DNA from: a bacterium
GTDB taxonomy: Bacteria > Elusimicrobiota > Elusimicrobia > Elusimicrobiales > UBA9959
NCBI GenBank assembly: GCA_021811405.1
Contig: JAJZOZ010000009.1
Span: 1 to 35,406, forward strand
DNA: 35,406 nt
Direction: 5' to 3'
A program made the translations under genes and the position numbers. Shown here one piece after another: positions 1 through 7,092 of the stretch (positions are counted from its first letter, which is position 1; the number at the start of each line of letters is the position of its first letter). The notes under the pieces are model-generated. The model was not told the DNA's origin, did no database searches, and saw only the letters and a list, made by a program, of their open reading frames with translations.

Positions 1-2
1 GC

Positions 3-1193
3 TTACAGGTACTGCGGCAGCGCGGCGTAGAACGCGGCGGCCTTCACCAGGTCCTCCGCGGGCATGAACTCGTTGACGGTGTGCGCGTAGACCTCGTTGC
101 CGGGGCCGAAGCCGATGGTCGGGATCTTGAGGCGGCCGGCCGAGGCCACGCCGTTCGTGGAGAACACCCACTTGTCCACCACGGGGTTCCTGCCGAGGGC
201 CACCTTGCCCGCGAGCTCTCCGGCCTTCACCAGTTTGTGCTCGCGCGGCAGCACCCAGGTGGGGAAGTACTTCTCCTGGTCCACCTTCGCGCCGGTCCAG
301 GCGACGGCGTTGTACCAGAGCACCTCCACCTTGGCCTTGGCCTTCTTCACGGCGGGCAGCTTATTGATCTCGGCGACCGAGCTCTTCAGCGTCTCGCCCA
401 CGGTCAGGCGGCGGTCCAGGTAGATCGTGCACTCGTCGGGCACGGCGTTCAAGGACGGGGTCTTGCACTCTATCGAGGTCACGGCCACGGTGCCCTTGCC
501 GATGAACTTGTCGTTCTTGAGGCGCTTGTTCAGCGCGGTGATCTCGTTGATGATGCCGGTCATCTTCACCACGGCGTTGTCGCCGCGTTCGGGGGCGCTG
601 GCGTGGCAGCTGCGGCCCTTCGTGACGACCTTCATCTCCATGCGGCCGCGGTGGCCGCGGTAGACCTTCAGGTCGGTGGGCTCGGTGATCACGACGAAGT
701 CGGGCTTCAGGCCTTCCTTCTGGATCATGTGCAGTATCGGCAGGCCGTCGCAATCCTCTTCCATTACGGAGCCGGTGACCATCAGCGTGTAGTCGCCCTC
801 GAGCTTGAGGTCCTTTATGATCTTGCCCGCGTAGACCATCGAGGCCATCGACAGCTTCTGGTCGGTGGCGCCGCGGCCGTAGATCGTGTCGTTCTTGTAG
901 ATGCCGGCGAACGGGTCTATCTTCCAGGCCTTGGGGTCGCCGATCCCCACGGTGTCGATGTGGGCGTCCATCATGATCTTCTTCCTGCCGTGGCCGATGA
1001 AGCCGATGACGTTGCCGATCCTGTCGATCTTGACCTTGTCGAAGCCGACCTTGAGCATCTCCTTCTTTATGAGGGCGACGAGCTTGCCCTCCTGGCACGA
1101 GAAACTGGGGGTGCGGATGATGTTGCGCGCGAAGGCCACGATGTCCTTCTTGTACTTGTCGGCGGCCTGGCGTATGAGCTTTTCCTTGTTCAT
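3..1193 (-). CDS. M20-family metallohydrolase, YgeY-like
   Basis: Cytosolic zinc amidohydrolase or peptidase of the M20 family (ArgE/DapE/YgeY group), about 396 residues, a normal length. Visible family motifs are the first metal-binding strand 'MDAHIDTVG', the 'GRGATDQK' bridging-Asp segment, 'VMEEDCDGLP' with the catalytic Glu pair, and a late 'EVYAHTVNEFM' metal-binding His. The overall pattern is closest to the YgeY selenium-metabolism-linked hydrolases, but substrate cannot be read from sequence. The ORF track begins 21 codons upstream; I chose the ATG at 1193 because AAGGAGAG lies directly upstream of it. The gene stands alone, divergent from the HemN-like gene, with its own promoter. 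The stop TAA lies at the window edge. Certain of family, less sure of subfamily. Confidence 0.88.
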   Translation of the reverse strand: MNKEKLIRQAADKYKKDIVAFARNIIRTPSFSCQEGKLVALIKKEMLKVGFDKVKIDRIGNVIGFIGHGRKKIMMDAHIDTVGIGDPKAWKIDPFAGIYKNDTIYGRGATDQKLSMASMVYAGKIIKDLKLEGDYTLMVTGSVMEEDCDGLPILHMIQKEGLKPDFVVITEPTDLKVYRGHRGRMEMKVVTKGRSCHASAPERGDNAVVKMTGIINEITALNKRLKNDKFIGKGTVAVTSIECKTPSLNAVPDECTIYLDRRLTVGETLKSSVAEINKLPAVKKAKAKVEVLWYNAVAWTGAKVDQEKYFPTWVLPREHKLVKAGELAGKVALGRNPVVDKWVFSTNGVASAGRLKIPTIGFGPGNEVYAHTVNEFMPAEDLVKAAAFYAALPQYL

Positions 1194-1245
1194 TTTCTCT
1201 CCTTGGGGCGTCCGGCGCCTGACGACGGCGGGACGGTACGCCCAT

Positions 1246-1275
1246 ATTCTATTCAATAGCCGCCGGCCTTGTAAA
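1246..1275 (-). promoter_or_regulatory. Sigma70-type promoter for the M20 hydrolase
   Basis: On the minus strand TTTACA (-35) and TAGAAT (-10) are separated by 18 bases. Predicted transcription starts near 1239, giving a leader of roughly 45 bases ending in a good ribosome binding site. Read by eye only. Confidence 0.55.
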
Positions 1276-1276
1276 C

Positions 1277-1307
1277 TTGCCGCGCGCTTGCAGGGCCGGG
1301 ATAAAAT
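1277..1307 (+). promoter_or_regulatory. Possible weak promoter for the HemN-like gene
   Basis: TTGCCG and TAAAAT are spaced by 19 bases on the plus strand, just before the HemN-like ORF. The spacing is long and the -35 poor. It overlaps the divergent promoter of the M20 gene, so the two may interfere. Confidence 0.3.
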
Positions 1308-1371
1308 AGATAAAGTCTAGTTGCCGGAGGAACGGGCCGGGGACCGCGCTCCCCCGCCGTGCCGCCGCCGT

Positions 1372-2883
1372 ATGACCCGAACCACTACCGCGCGTACCGC
1401 CAGGGCCGCCCGCCTGCTGGCTGTGGGCAGGACCGCCCGCCTTCTTTCCGAGAACGGCTTCGACCTCTGCGACCTGTACTACCGCATGTCCAGCAAGAAA
1501 GGCGCGGAGCGCTTCTCCGCGGACAGGGCCGCCGGCCTCTGGGAGGAGTTCCTGCGCTCCCGCCGCCGCCCGGACGGCGCCCTGACCAACGTCTACGTCA
1601 ACGTCCCCTTCTGCAGGACCAGGTGCAGCTTCTGCGGCCTTTATACCCGTCCCGGCGCGGGACAGCGGGAGATGCGGAGCTACGCCGGCGCCCTGATAAA
1701 GGAGATAGAGCATTTCGGGCGCGCGTTCCGCGGCGCGGAAGCGGACCACCTGTACCTGGGCGGCACCCCCAGCAGGCTCGACGACGCGGCTTTCGGCGAC
1801 CTCCTCGAGGCCGTCTTCTCCCGGTTCAGCTTCACTCCCGACGGCAACCGGATACTGGAATGCGCGCCCAGCAGCATGACCTCCGCGAAGCTGCGCGCGG
1901 CCGCGGGCTTCGGCTTCAACAAGATAAACATAGGCGTGCAAACGCTCGACGAGAAGGTGCTCAAGGCCGTAGACCGCCCCCAGGACCGCGACTCGGTGCT
2001 GCGCCTGATCGGGGAGGTGAACTCCCTCGGCCTGAAGTTCGGCTGCAACGCGGACCTGATAATGGGTCTTTACGGCGAGACGGCCGCGGGTTTCCTGGAC
2101 TCCTTCCGCGCCATAGCCAGGAGCTCCCCGCAGACCATCTCGGTCTACGACCTATACCTCATCCCCAGCTACGTGGACCGCTACTACGGCGGCGACCACG
2201 AAGCGGCCGCGGCCGCGCTGGAAAGCTTCCGCGCCGGAACGGCGGGGCCCATGAGGAAGATCGCGGCCGAAGCGGGCTATGTCCTGACCTGCAGGAACAA
2301 CTCCAGGGAATGGATCTTCAGCCGGCGCGAGGCCCTGAAGGATTTTTCGCTCTACACCGTGTATACCGGGGAATTCTCGCCGGCCCCGTCCTCCACGCTG
2401 GGGCTGGGGGCCGCCGCGCGGTCGCTGATGTACGGCCGCTACAGCTATCTCCAGGACGCGGAGGCCATGGTCGAATTCTCCCCCGGCGCGCCGATGTTCT
2501 CCGGCACCCCGGTCAGCATGGAAGGGGAGATGATAAAGTTCCTCTTCGTCTGCTTCAGGACCGGGGTCCCGGTCCCGCTGGACTATTTCAGGAAGCGCTT
2601 CGGGACGGACCTGCTGAAGAAGTTCAAGGGCCCGCTGGCGGAGCTGGCGCGCCTGAACTACGTGAAGATAGCGGACAAGAAGGTTTCCCTGACCAGGTCC
2701 GGCCCGGCCAGTCTGCTCTTCTGCGGCCTCTGCCTGATAGGGATGGAGAGGTTCGTGCGCGAGGCGCTGCCGTTCTTCCCGGAGAACATACGCGCCTCTT
2801 TCGCCGCCAGCGCGGCGGGGCGGCCCGCGAAGCTCTACCCCGCCGTCAACCACCGCAACAGCTGGCCCCGGACCGGCTCCTAG
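1372..2883 (+). CDS. HemN/HemW-like radical SAM protein
   Basis: Radical SAM enzyme of the coproporphyrinogen III oxidase-like (HemN/HemW) superfamily, about 503 residues. The cluster motif CRTRCSFC (CxxxCxxC) follows 'VYVNVPF', which is typical of HemN-type proteins. 'YLGGTPS' is the SAM-binding glycine motif, and 'NADLIMGLYGET' matches the HemW 'DLIxGLPGQT' segment. The C-terminal third ('EGEMIKFLFVCFRTG') looks like a HemN_C winged domain. The role could be haem chaperone, decarboxylase or another SAM-dependent reaction. The start is uncertain: the ORF track opens at TTG 1321 and neither that nor ATG 1372 has a clear ribosome binding site. It converges on the long minus-strand operon with overlapping stop codons, so it is probably not co-regulated with it, though a functional link is possible. 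Confidence 0.82.
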   Translation: MTRTTTARTARAARLLAVGRTARLLSENGFDLCDLYYRMSSKKGAERFSADRAAGLWEEFLRSRRRPDGALTNVYVNVPFCRTRCSFCGLYTRPGAGQREMRSYAGALIKEIEHFGRAFRGAEADHLYLGGTPSRLDDAAFGDLLEAVFSRFSFTPDGNRILECAPSSMTSAKLRAAAGFGFNKINIGVQTLDEKVLKAVDRPQDRDSVLRLIGEVNSLGLKFGCNADLIMGLYGETAAGFLDSFRAIARSSPQTISVYDLYLIPSYVDRYYGGDHEAAAAALESFRAGTAGPMRKIAAEAGYVLTCRNNSREWIFSRREALKDFSLYTVYTGEFSPAPSSTLGLGAAARSLMYGRYSYLQDAEAMVEFSPGAPMFSGTPVSMEGEMIKFLFVCFRTGVPVPLDYFRKRFGTDLLKKFKGPLAELARLNYVKIADKKVSLTRSGPASLLFCGLCLIGMERFVREALPFFPENIRASFAASAAGRPAKLYPAVNHRNSWPRTGS

Positions 2884-4241
2884 TCGAAGCAGAACATCTT
2901 CATTATCTTCTCCGAGAGCGGGGCGCAGGCCGCCGCGTCCCGCGAGGACGCCGCGCGGTAGCGCCAATCCTCGCCCCTGCCGGACCTGACCGCGCCGACG
3001 AAGTCGTAGACTTCGGGAACCAGGCAGGTCTCGGGGTTCATCAGCGGGTTCCAGCACCTCTTCGGGGACGCCGCCGTCAGCAGCTTGTAATACTCGCCGC
3101 AGAACGCGGCCCCGGACTTCGGCCTGACTATCCCGGCCCAGCCGGAACAGAAAGAGTCGTACTTCGCCCGGCCCGCCTTGAGCGCCGCGAAGGCGGAAAG
3201 GTACTGCAGCGCGGTCTCCTCGCAGCCGCGCCTCAGGTCCGGATGTATGGAGCTGAGCCCGGCGCAGCCCTCGGGGGACCCCTTCGAGAGCGACACGCAC
3301 GCGCCGTAGTCCGCCAGCGCGTCCCACAGGTGCTGCTCCGGCATATGCCTGGCGTCCCCGGAATAGTCCGAGATGACGGTGCCTACGTCCACTTTCCTGC
3401 CGGCGCACCTGTCGGCGCCTTCCGGCGGCCGGCCGCCGTCCCCGCCGGAATTGCGGTATTCGCGCAGGGCCGTCACGGCCTTGCCGCCCGGCATGTTCTT
3501 CAGCGCTGCGGCGGCGGCCTCGCGCACTACGGGGGAATCGTCCTTAAGGGCGACTATGGCGGCGTCCACGGCGGCCGGCTTTCCGATCATGGCGAACGCC
3601 TCCACCGCGTAGGTCCTGGCCAGCGGGTCCCTGTCCTTCATCATCTCCAGCGCCGCCCCGAAGGCCTTGTCCCGGTCTATCCGGACCAGGGCCTGCAGTG
3701 CCTTGGTGCGCACGTAGACCACGGGATCCGCCAGCAGGGCCGAGACCGGCTTGTAGGTAGAAGGCTCCGCTATCCTGCCCAGGGCCTGCACGGCCTTCTC
3801 CCGCACCTGGGCCTCCGGGCTGCGCAGGCTCTTCACCAGGAAATCCGCGGCCCGGGCGTCCCCGATGACCCCCAGCACCTTTATCTCCCACAGCATGGCG
3901 GCCGGCCCGCTGCGCTCCGCGGCGAGCAGCAGCGGGGGGACGGCGTCTCCGCCGACGGTCTCCAGCGCCCTCTCGGCCGCGCCCCGCAGCTCCGCGTCGT
4001 CGGAGCCGAGGAAGCCGATCAGCGCGCCGACCGTCCTTTCCCGCGGCCCCCTCAGCAGGGCCCTGGCGGCGGCCTGGCGCTTCCCGTCGTCGGGCGACTC
4101 CACCAGGCGGAGCAGCGCCCTCTCGCTTTCCGGATCGAGCGCGGCGGCGCGCACTTCGCGGGCGGGGGCCTCCGCGGCGGACGCCGGGGCACCGGCGGAA
4201 ACCGCGGCGGCCAACAGCAGGCAAAGCATGGCTATCCTCAT
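2880..4241 (-). CDS. Secreted HEAT-repeat protein with C-terminal Cys-rich domain
   Basis: About 453 residues. ATG at 4241 is preceded by GGAGG at ideal distance, and the protein opens with a signal peptide (basic start, LLLAAAV core, 'ASAAEA' cleavage region), so it is probably periplasmic. Residues ~30-280 are HEAT/PBS-type helical repeats ('DAELRGAAERALETVG', 'EAQVREKAVQALGRIAEPS', 'DPLARTYAVEAFAMIG'), usually a protein-binding scaffold. The last ~170 residues form a Cys-rich domain. It aligns with the domain of the protein at 22791-23840: 'MPE..LDYG.C', spaced cysteines and 'SRD..CAPL..K.....C' occur in both. This is the last gene of the 23-gene operon, 26 bases after the rSAM gene. Its function is unknown; a scaffold or receptor for the system's product is inference. 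Confidence 0.8.
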   Translation of the reverse strand: MRIAMLCLLLAAAVSAGAPASAAEAPAREVRAAALDPESERALLRLVESPDDGKRQAAARALLRGPRERTVGALIGFLGSDDAELRGAAERALETVGGDAVPPLLLAAERSGPAAMLWEIKVLGVIGDARAADFLVKSLRSPEAQVREKAVQALGRIAEPSTYKPVSALLADPVVYVRTKALQALVRIDRDKAFGAALEMMKDRDPLARTYAVEAFAMIGKPAAVDAAIVALKDDSPVVREAAAAALKNMPGGKAVTALREYRNSGGDGGRPPEGADRCAGRKVDVGTVISDYSGDARHMPEQHLWDALADYGACVSLSKGSPEGCAGLSSIHPDLRRGCEETALQYLSAFAALKAGRAKYDSFCSGWAGIVRPKSGAAFCGEYYKLLTAASPKRCWNPLMNPETCLVPEVYDFVGAVRSGRGEDWRYRAASSRDAAACAPLSEKIMKMFCFD

Positions 4242-4267
4242 TTTTCCTCCCTGGAGACGCCGGGGCT

Positions 4268-5140
4268 TCAGGCCGGCGGCAGCTCCTCCTCTCCGAACTT
4301 TTCCACGTAGGCGGCGTACACCCCGTCGCAGCCGCCGCGCATCGCGCAGCGGCGGCAGGCCGGGATCCGCCTCTTCTCCGGATGCTTCTCCCTGTCCGCC
4401 TTCCGGTAGCGGCCCCGGCCGGACACGTACTGCCTGGCCTGCCGCTCGAACATTTCCACCTTGTCCGCCGCCTCCCGGAAGAAGCACGGGACCGGCGCGT
4501 TTATCAGCGTGGCGTCCGGGTCCCCGGCGCGCAGGCACTCCAGTATGGCCGGCGCCGCTTCCGAGACCCTGGGCGTATGCGGCATCTTCCCCGGCCTCTC
4601 ACCCACGTAGATGATGTTCCACTTCGTCATGCCCAGGCGCTTGAGCAGCTTCCCTATCTTCGGCAGCCGGGCCGCGTTCTCCCTGACCACGGTGGTATTG
4701 GCCGAGACGCAGGAGAAGCCGGCGGCACGCAGGTTGGCCACGCCTTTCAGAATGCGGGCGAACCCGCCCCTGGTCCCGGTCAGGGCGTCGTGCACTGAGG
4801 CCCTGTCGCCGTGCACGGAAAAGCGCACCTCGGTCACCCCGGCCCTTAGCAGCGCCTTCACGAACCTCCCGTCGGCGAACATCCAGCCGTTAGTGGTCAG
4901 CAGGCGCTGGCGGAAGCCCAGCCTTTTGGCCGCCTCGAATATGGCGAAGATATCCTTTCTCAGCGTGGATTCCCCTCCGAGCACGTCCACCGCCTCCGCG
5001 CCCGCCCGCCTGGCCGCGGCCAGCTCGCCCAGCACCGCGCGGTAGCTCTTGTCAGGGACCGCGCCGCGGTACTCCCTGTCCCAGCAGAAGGCGCAGGAAT
5101 TGTTGCAGGTATAACCGGTTATCAGCTTGAGCGATCTCAT
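4268..5140 (-). CDS. Radical SAM protein with C-terminal Cys cluster (rSAM-1)
   Basis: 290 residues. The cluster motif C12NNSCAFC19 sits at the extreme N-terminus. The SAM-binding motif reads GGES rather than GGEP, and the mid-domain carries 'SVHGDRASVHDALTG', shared by most rSAMs here. C262, C265 and C271 form a short C-terminal cluster ('CRRCAMRGGCDGVYAAYVEKFG'-like), probably a SPASM-type auxiliary iron-sulfur site. The family acts on peptides or small molecules through a 5'-deoxyadenosyl radical; the substrate is unknown. The start is set by the ATGA overlap with the upstream gene at 5137-5140, which implies translational coupling. Confidence 0.85.
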   Translation of the reverse strand: MRSLKLITGYTCNNSCAFCWDREYRGAVPDKSYRAVLGELAAARRAGAEAVDVLGGESTLRKDIFAIFEAAKRLGFRQRLLTTNGWMFADGRFVKALLRAGVTEVRFSVHGDRASVHDALTGTRGGFARILKGVANLRAAGFSCVSANTTVVRENAARLPKIGKLLKRLGMTKWNIIYVGERPGKMPHTPRVSEAAPAILECLRAGDPDATLINAPVPCFFREAADKVEMFERQARQYVSGRGRYRKADREKHPEKRRIPACRRCAMRGGCDGVYAAYVEKFGEEELPPA

Positions 5141-6066
5141 GGCGCCCGCCCCCGCTTCCGCCGGGCCGCGGCCCTTTTGAAGCAGAAGTAGGCGTCCAGC
5201 GTCCTGCCCGCCCCTCCGGCGCCGTCGCCGGCGGCGAACAGCACCGGGGCCATCGTCATGCCGGAGCGCCGCGCGTAGGCGACCAGCCCGAGTATCCGCT
5301 CCAGGGCCGCCGGATGCCCGCCCGAGGCGTAGAGGCCGCAGATCTCCCTCATCGCAGGGGTGAGGTCCCCGATGCCGCCGGTCTCGTACACCTTGTAGGC
5401 CTTCTTCCGGCCGGAGCCGGCCGCGCGCATCTCGTAATAAAAACACTTTTTTTCCAGCTTCAGCCCCGCCATGGCCCTCTTCTGCCAGGGCGGCACGCGC
5501 AGCCCGCCGGGGGCTTCCCGCCTGAAATAGAACTTGAAGTCGCCGCCGCCGTCCGGGGTCAGGTCCAGGCATACCGCCGACAGCGCGGCCAGCTCTGCGC
5601 CGGCCGGAGCCGCCGACGGTCCGCAGGCCGCGGAGAGCAGCCGCTCCTTGGCGGCCCCGCCGTGAACCGGGTAAAGCTCCTCGTGGTAGACCTTAAGCCG
5701 GGGGGCGTCCTTGCCCGTCCCCCAGTCCAGGCCGAGCGTGGTCTGGTGTGAGCGCCCCAGGGACGCGCCGGCCCTCAGGAAGCGCCCGAGGGCGGCCAGG
5801 TCGTAGCGTCCGCCGAAAGAGGCCGCGTAGCGCATTATGACGGGGCCGAGGGCGCCCCGCTCGCCGAAATCGCTGACGCTGAAGCGGAAAGCCCCAGGGT
5901 CGGAGGAGGAGACGCAGACGTCCAGCTTCTGGTTGAGCGGCAGCCAGCTCCGCTTCACCCTGCGGGCGAAGAGGCCGGTGAGGCCGGCCAGCCCGGAGGG
6001 CGGCACCTGCGGGGCGCCTTCCCCCAGCAGCCTGAACAGGCCGGGCAGGAACCCCTCGCGCCGCAT
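5137..6066 (-). CDS. Uncharacterised protein, possible ABBA-type prenyltransferase-like fold
   Basis: 309 residues, no signal peptide, no rSAM motif. I do not recognise it firmly. It shows several strands of the type 'PRLKVYHEE', 'DFKFYFRRE', 'KKCFYYEM' and 'KAYKVYET', alternating with helices and preceded by 'GLDWGTG' or 'CLDLTPDG'. This rhythm recalls ABBA aromatic prenyltransferases (CloQ/DMATS type), whose repeats carry K-x-Y-F strands. If right, it would add an isoprenyl group to an aromatic or indole/imidazole substrate. The evidence is pattern only. It is translationally coupled to both neighbours: its ATG overlaps the upstream stop as TGATG, and its stop overlaps the next start as ATGA, so it belongs to the pathway. 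Confidence 0.6.
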   Translation of the reverse strand: MRREGFLPGLFRLLGEGAPQVPPSGLAGLTGLFARRVKRSWLPLNQKLDVCVSSSDPGAFRFSVSDFGERGALGPVIMRYAASFGGRYDLAALGRFLRAGASLGRSHQTTLGLDWGTGKDAPRLKVYHEELYPVHGGAAKERLLSAACGPSAAPAGAELAALSAVCLDLTPDGGGDFKFYFRREAPGGLRVPPWQKRAMAGLKLEKKCFYYEMRAAGSGRKKAYKVYETGGIGDLTPAMREICGLYASGGHPAALERILGLVAYARRSGMTMAPVLFAAGDGAGGAGRTLDAYFCFKRAAARRKRGRAP

Positions 6067-7088
6067 CAGCGCCCCTCTATGTCGCTGGTGAGCTTATTAT
6101 ATTTCTTCAGCAGCCGCTTCTTCGCCAGCTCGGCGCGCATCTTCCCGGCGAACTCCGTGAAGAGCAGGCCCGCCTTCACGTTGTTGCGCAGGTTGCCCAC
6201 GATGCCGTTCTCGCGGTAGATGATGGACATGGCCCGCGTGTTGGACAGCCGGCCCGGGTGCAGGTCGTCTATCTTCAGCTCGGGGTCCGAGATATGGCCC
6301 AGGATGTAGCGGTTGCGCACCGCGTCGTCCTTGACCAGGTAGGCCAGGCAGGCCGAGTAGATGTTGCCGTCGATGTTCACGGACAGCTCGGTGTTCATCG
6401 GCATCGGCGAGAGCCAGTTCTTGACGTTCAGCAGGGCCACGCCCCTGTCCTTCAGCGCGGCCACCGCCGCCGGGACCAGCTCCTTGAGCTTCTTCCTCAG
6501 CAGCTTCAGCTTGGCGTCCGTGAACTTCGGGCCGCAGGAGACCATGATCCAGACCTTCTTGAACCCCAGCTCCACCAGGGAGTTGAAGCTCTCTATCAGG
6601 CGCGGCGCGGTGTCCGGCGTGACCACCGTGTAGCAGTAGGCGTCCAGCCCGTTGCGGAAGATCATCGGCAGGTTCTTCACCACCAGCGGGTAGGTCTCGT
6701 CCTTGCAGCCCATCCGCGGCCTGTTCTTGTTGTGCGAGCGGCGGTCGCCGTCCAGGCTGACTATCAGCAGCACGCCGTGCTCCTTGAAATAGGCTATCTT
6801 CGCCTCGTCGAGCAGCGTCGCGTTCGTGGTCATGATGAACTTGACCGTCTTGCCTAGCGAGGCCGCCTTCCGCTCGCCGTACTCTATCGTCCTGCGGATC
6901 AGGTCGAACGGCAGCAGCAGCGGCTCGCCGCCGAAGAACTCCAGCTTCAGCTCCTTGTCCTGCGAGCCGCAGAGCAGGTCCACCGCCTTGAAGAGGTAGT
7001 CCTCGGGTATATACTTGTTCTCGAAATGGACCTTGCAGTACGTGCAGCGCAGGTTGCAGGCCCAGGTGGTGACGACTAGAAGGTACAT
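6066..7088 (-). CDS. Radical SAM protein lacking the C-terminal Cys cluster (rSAM-2)
   Basis: 340 residues. C11NLRCTYC18 is followed by 'EFFGGEPLL', the form of the SAM-binding motif usual in SPASM/anaerobic-sulfatase-maturase relatives that modify peptides. 'SLDGDRRSHNKNRP' is also typical of that group. Unlike most neighbours it has no C-terminal Cys trio: after 'GNIYSACLAYL' the C-terminus is Lys/Arg-rich and helical, so an auxiliary cluster seems absent or incomplete. Lysine content is higher than in adjacent genes. Its start is 4 bases after the previous stop and its stop overlaps the next ATG. Confidence 0.85.
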   Translation of the reverse strand: MYLLVVTTWACNLRCTYCKVHFENKYIPEDYLFKAVDLLCGSQDKELKLEFFGGEPLLLPFDLIRRTIEYGERKAASLGKTVKFIMTTNATLLDEAKIAYFKEHGVLLIVSLDGDRRSHNKNRPRMGCKDETYPLVVKNLPMIFRNGLDAYCYTVVTPDTAPRLIESFNSLVELGFKKVWIMVSCGPKFTDAKLKLLRKKLKELVPAAVAALKDRGVALLNVKNWLSPMPMNTELSVNIDGNIYSACLAYLVKDDAVRNRYILGHISDPELKIDDLHPGRLSNTRAMSIIYRENGIVGNLRNNVKAGLLFTEFAGKMRAELAKKRLLKKYNKLTSDIEGR

Positions 7089-7092
7089 GTTC

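Noticed and set aside
1359-4310. 983-residue plus-strand ORF and other very long ORFs (e.g. 27614-30517 as 967 residues, 10767-12785 as 672 residues)
   Set aside because: Low-complexity Arg/Gly/Pro/Ala translations antisense to, or out of frame with, genes carrying clear family motifs; expected in high-GC DNA.
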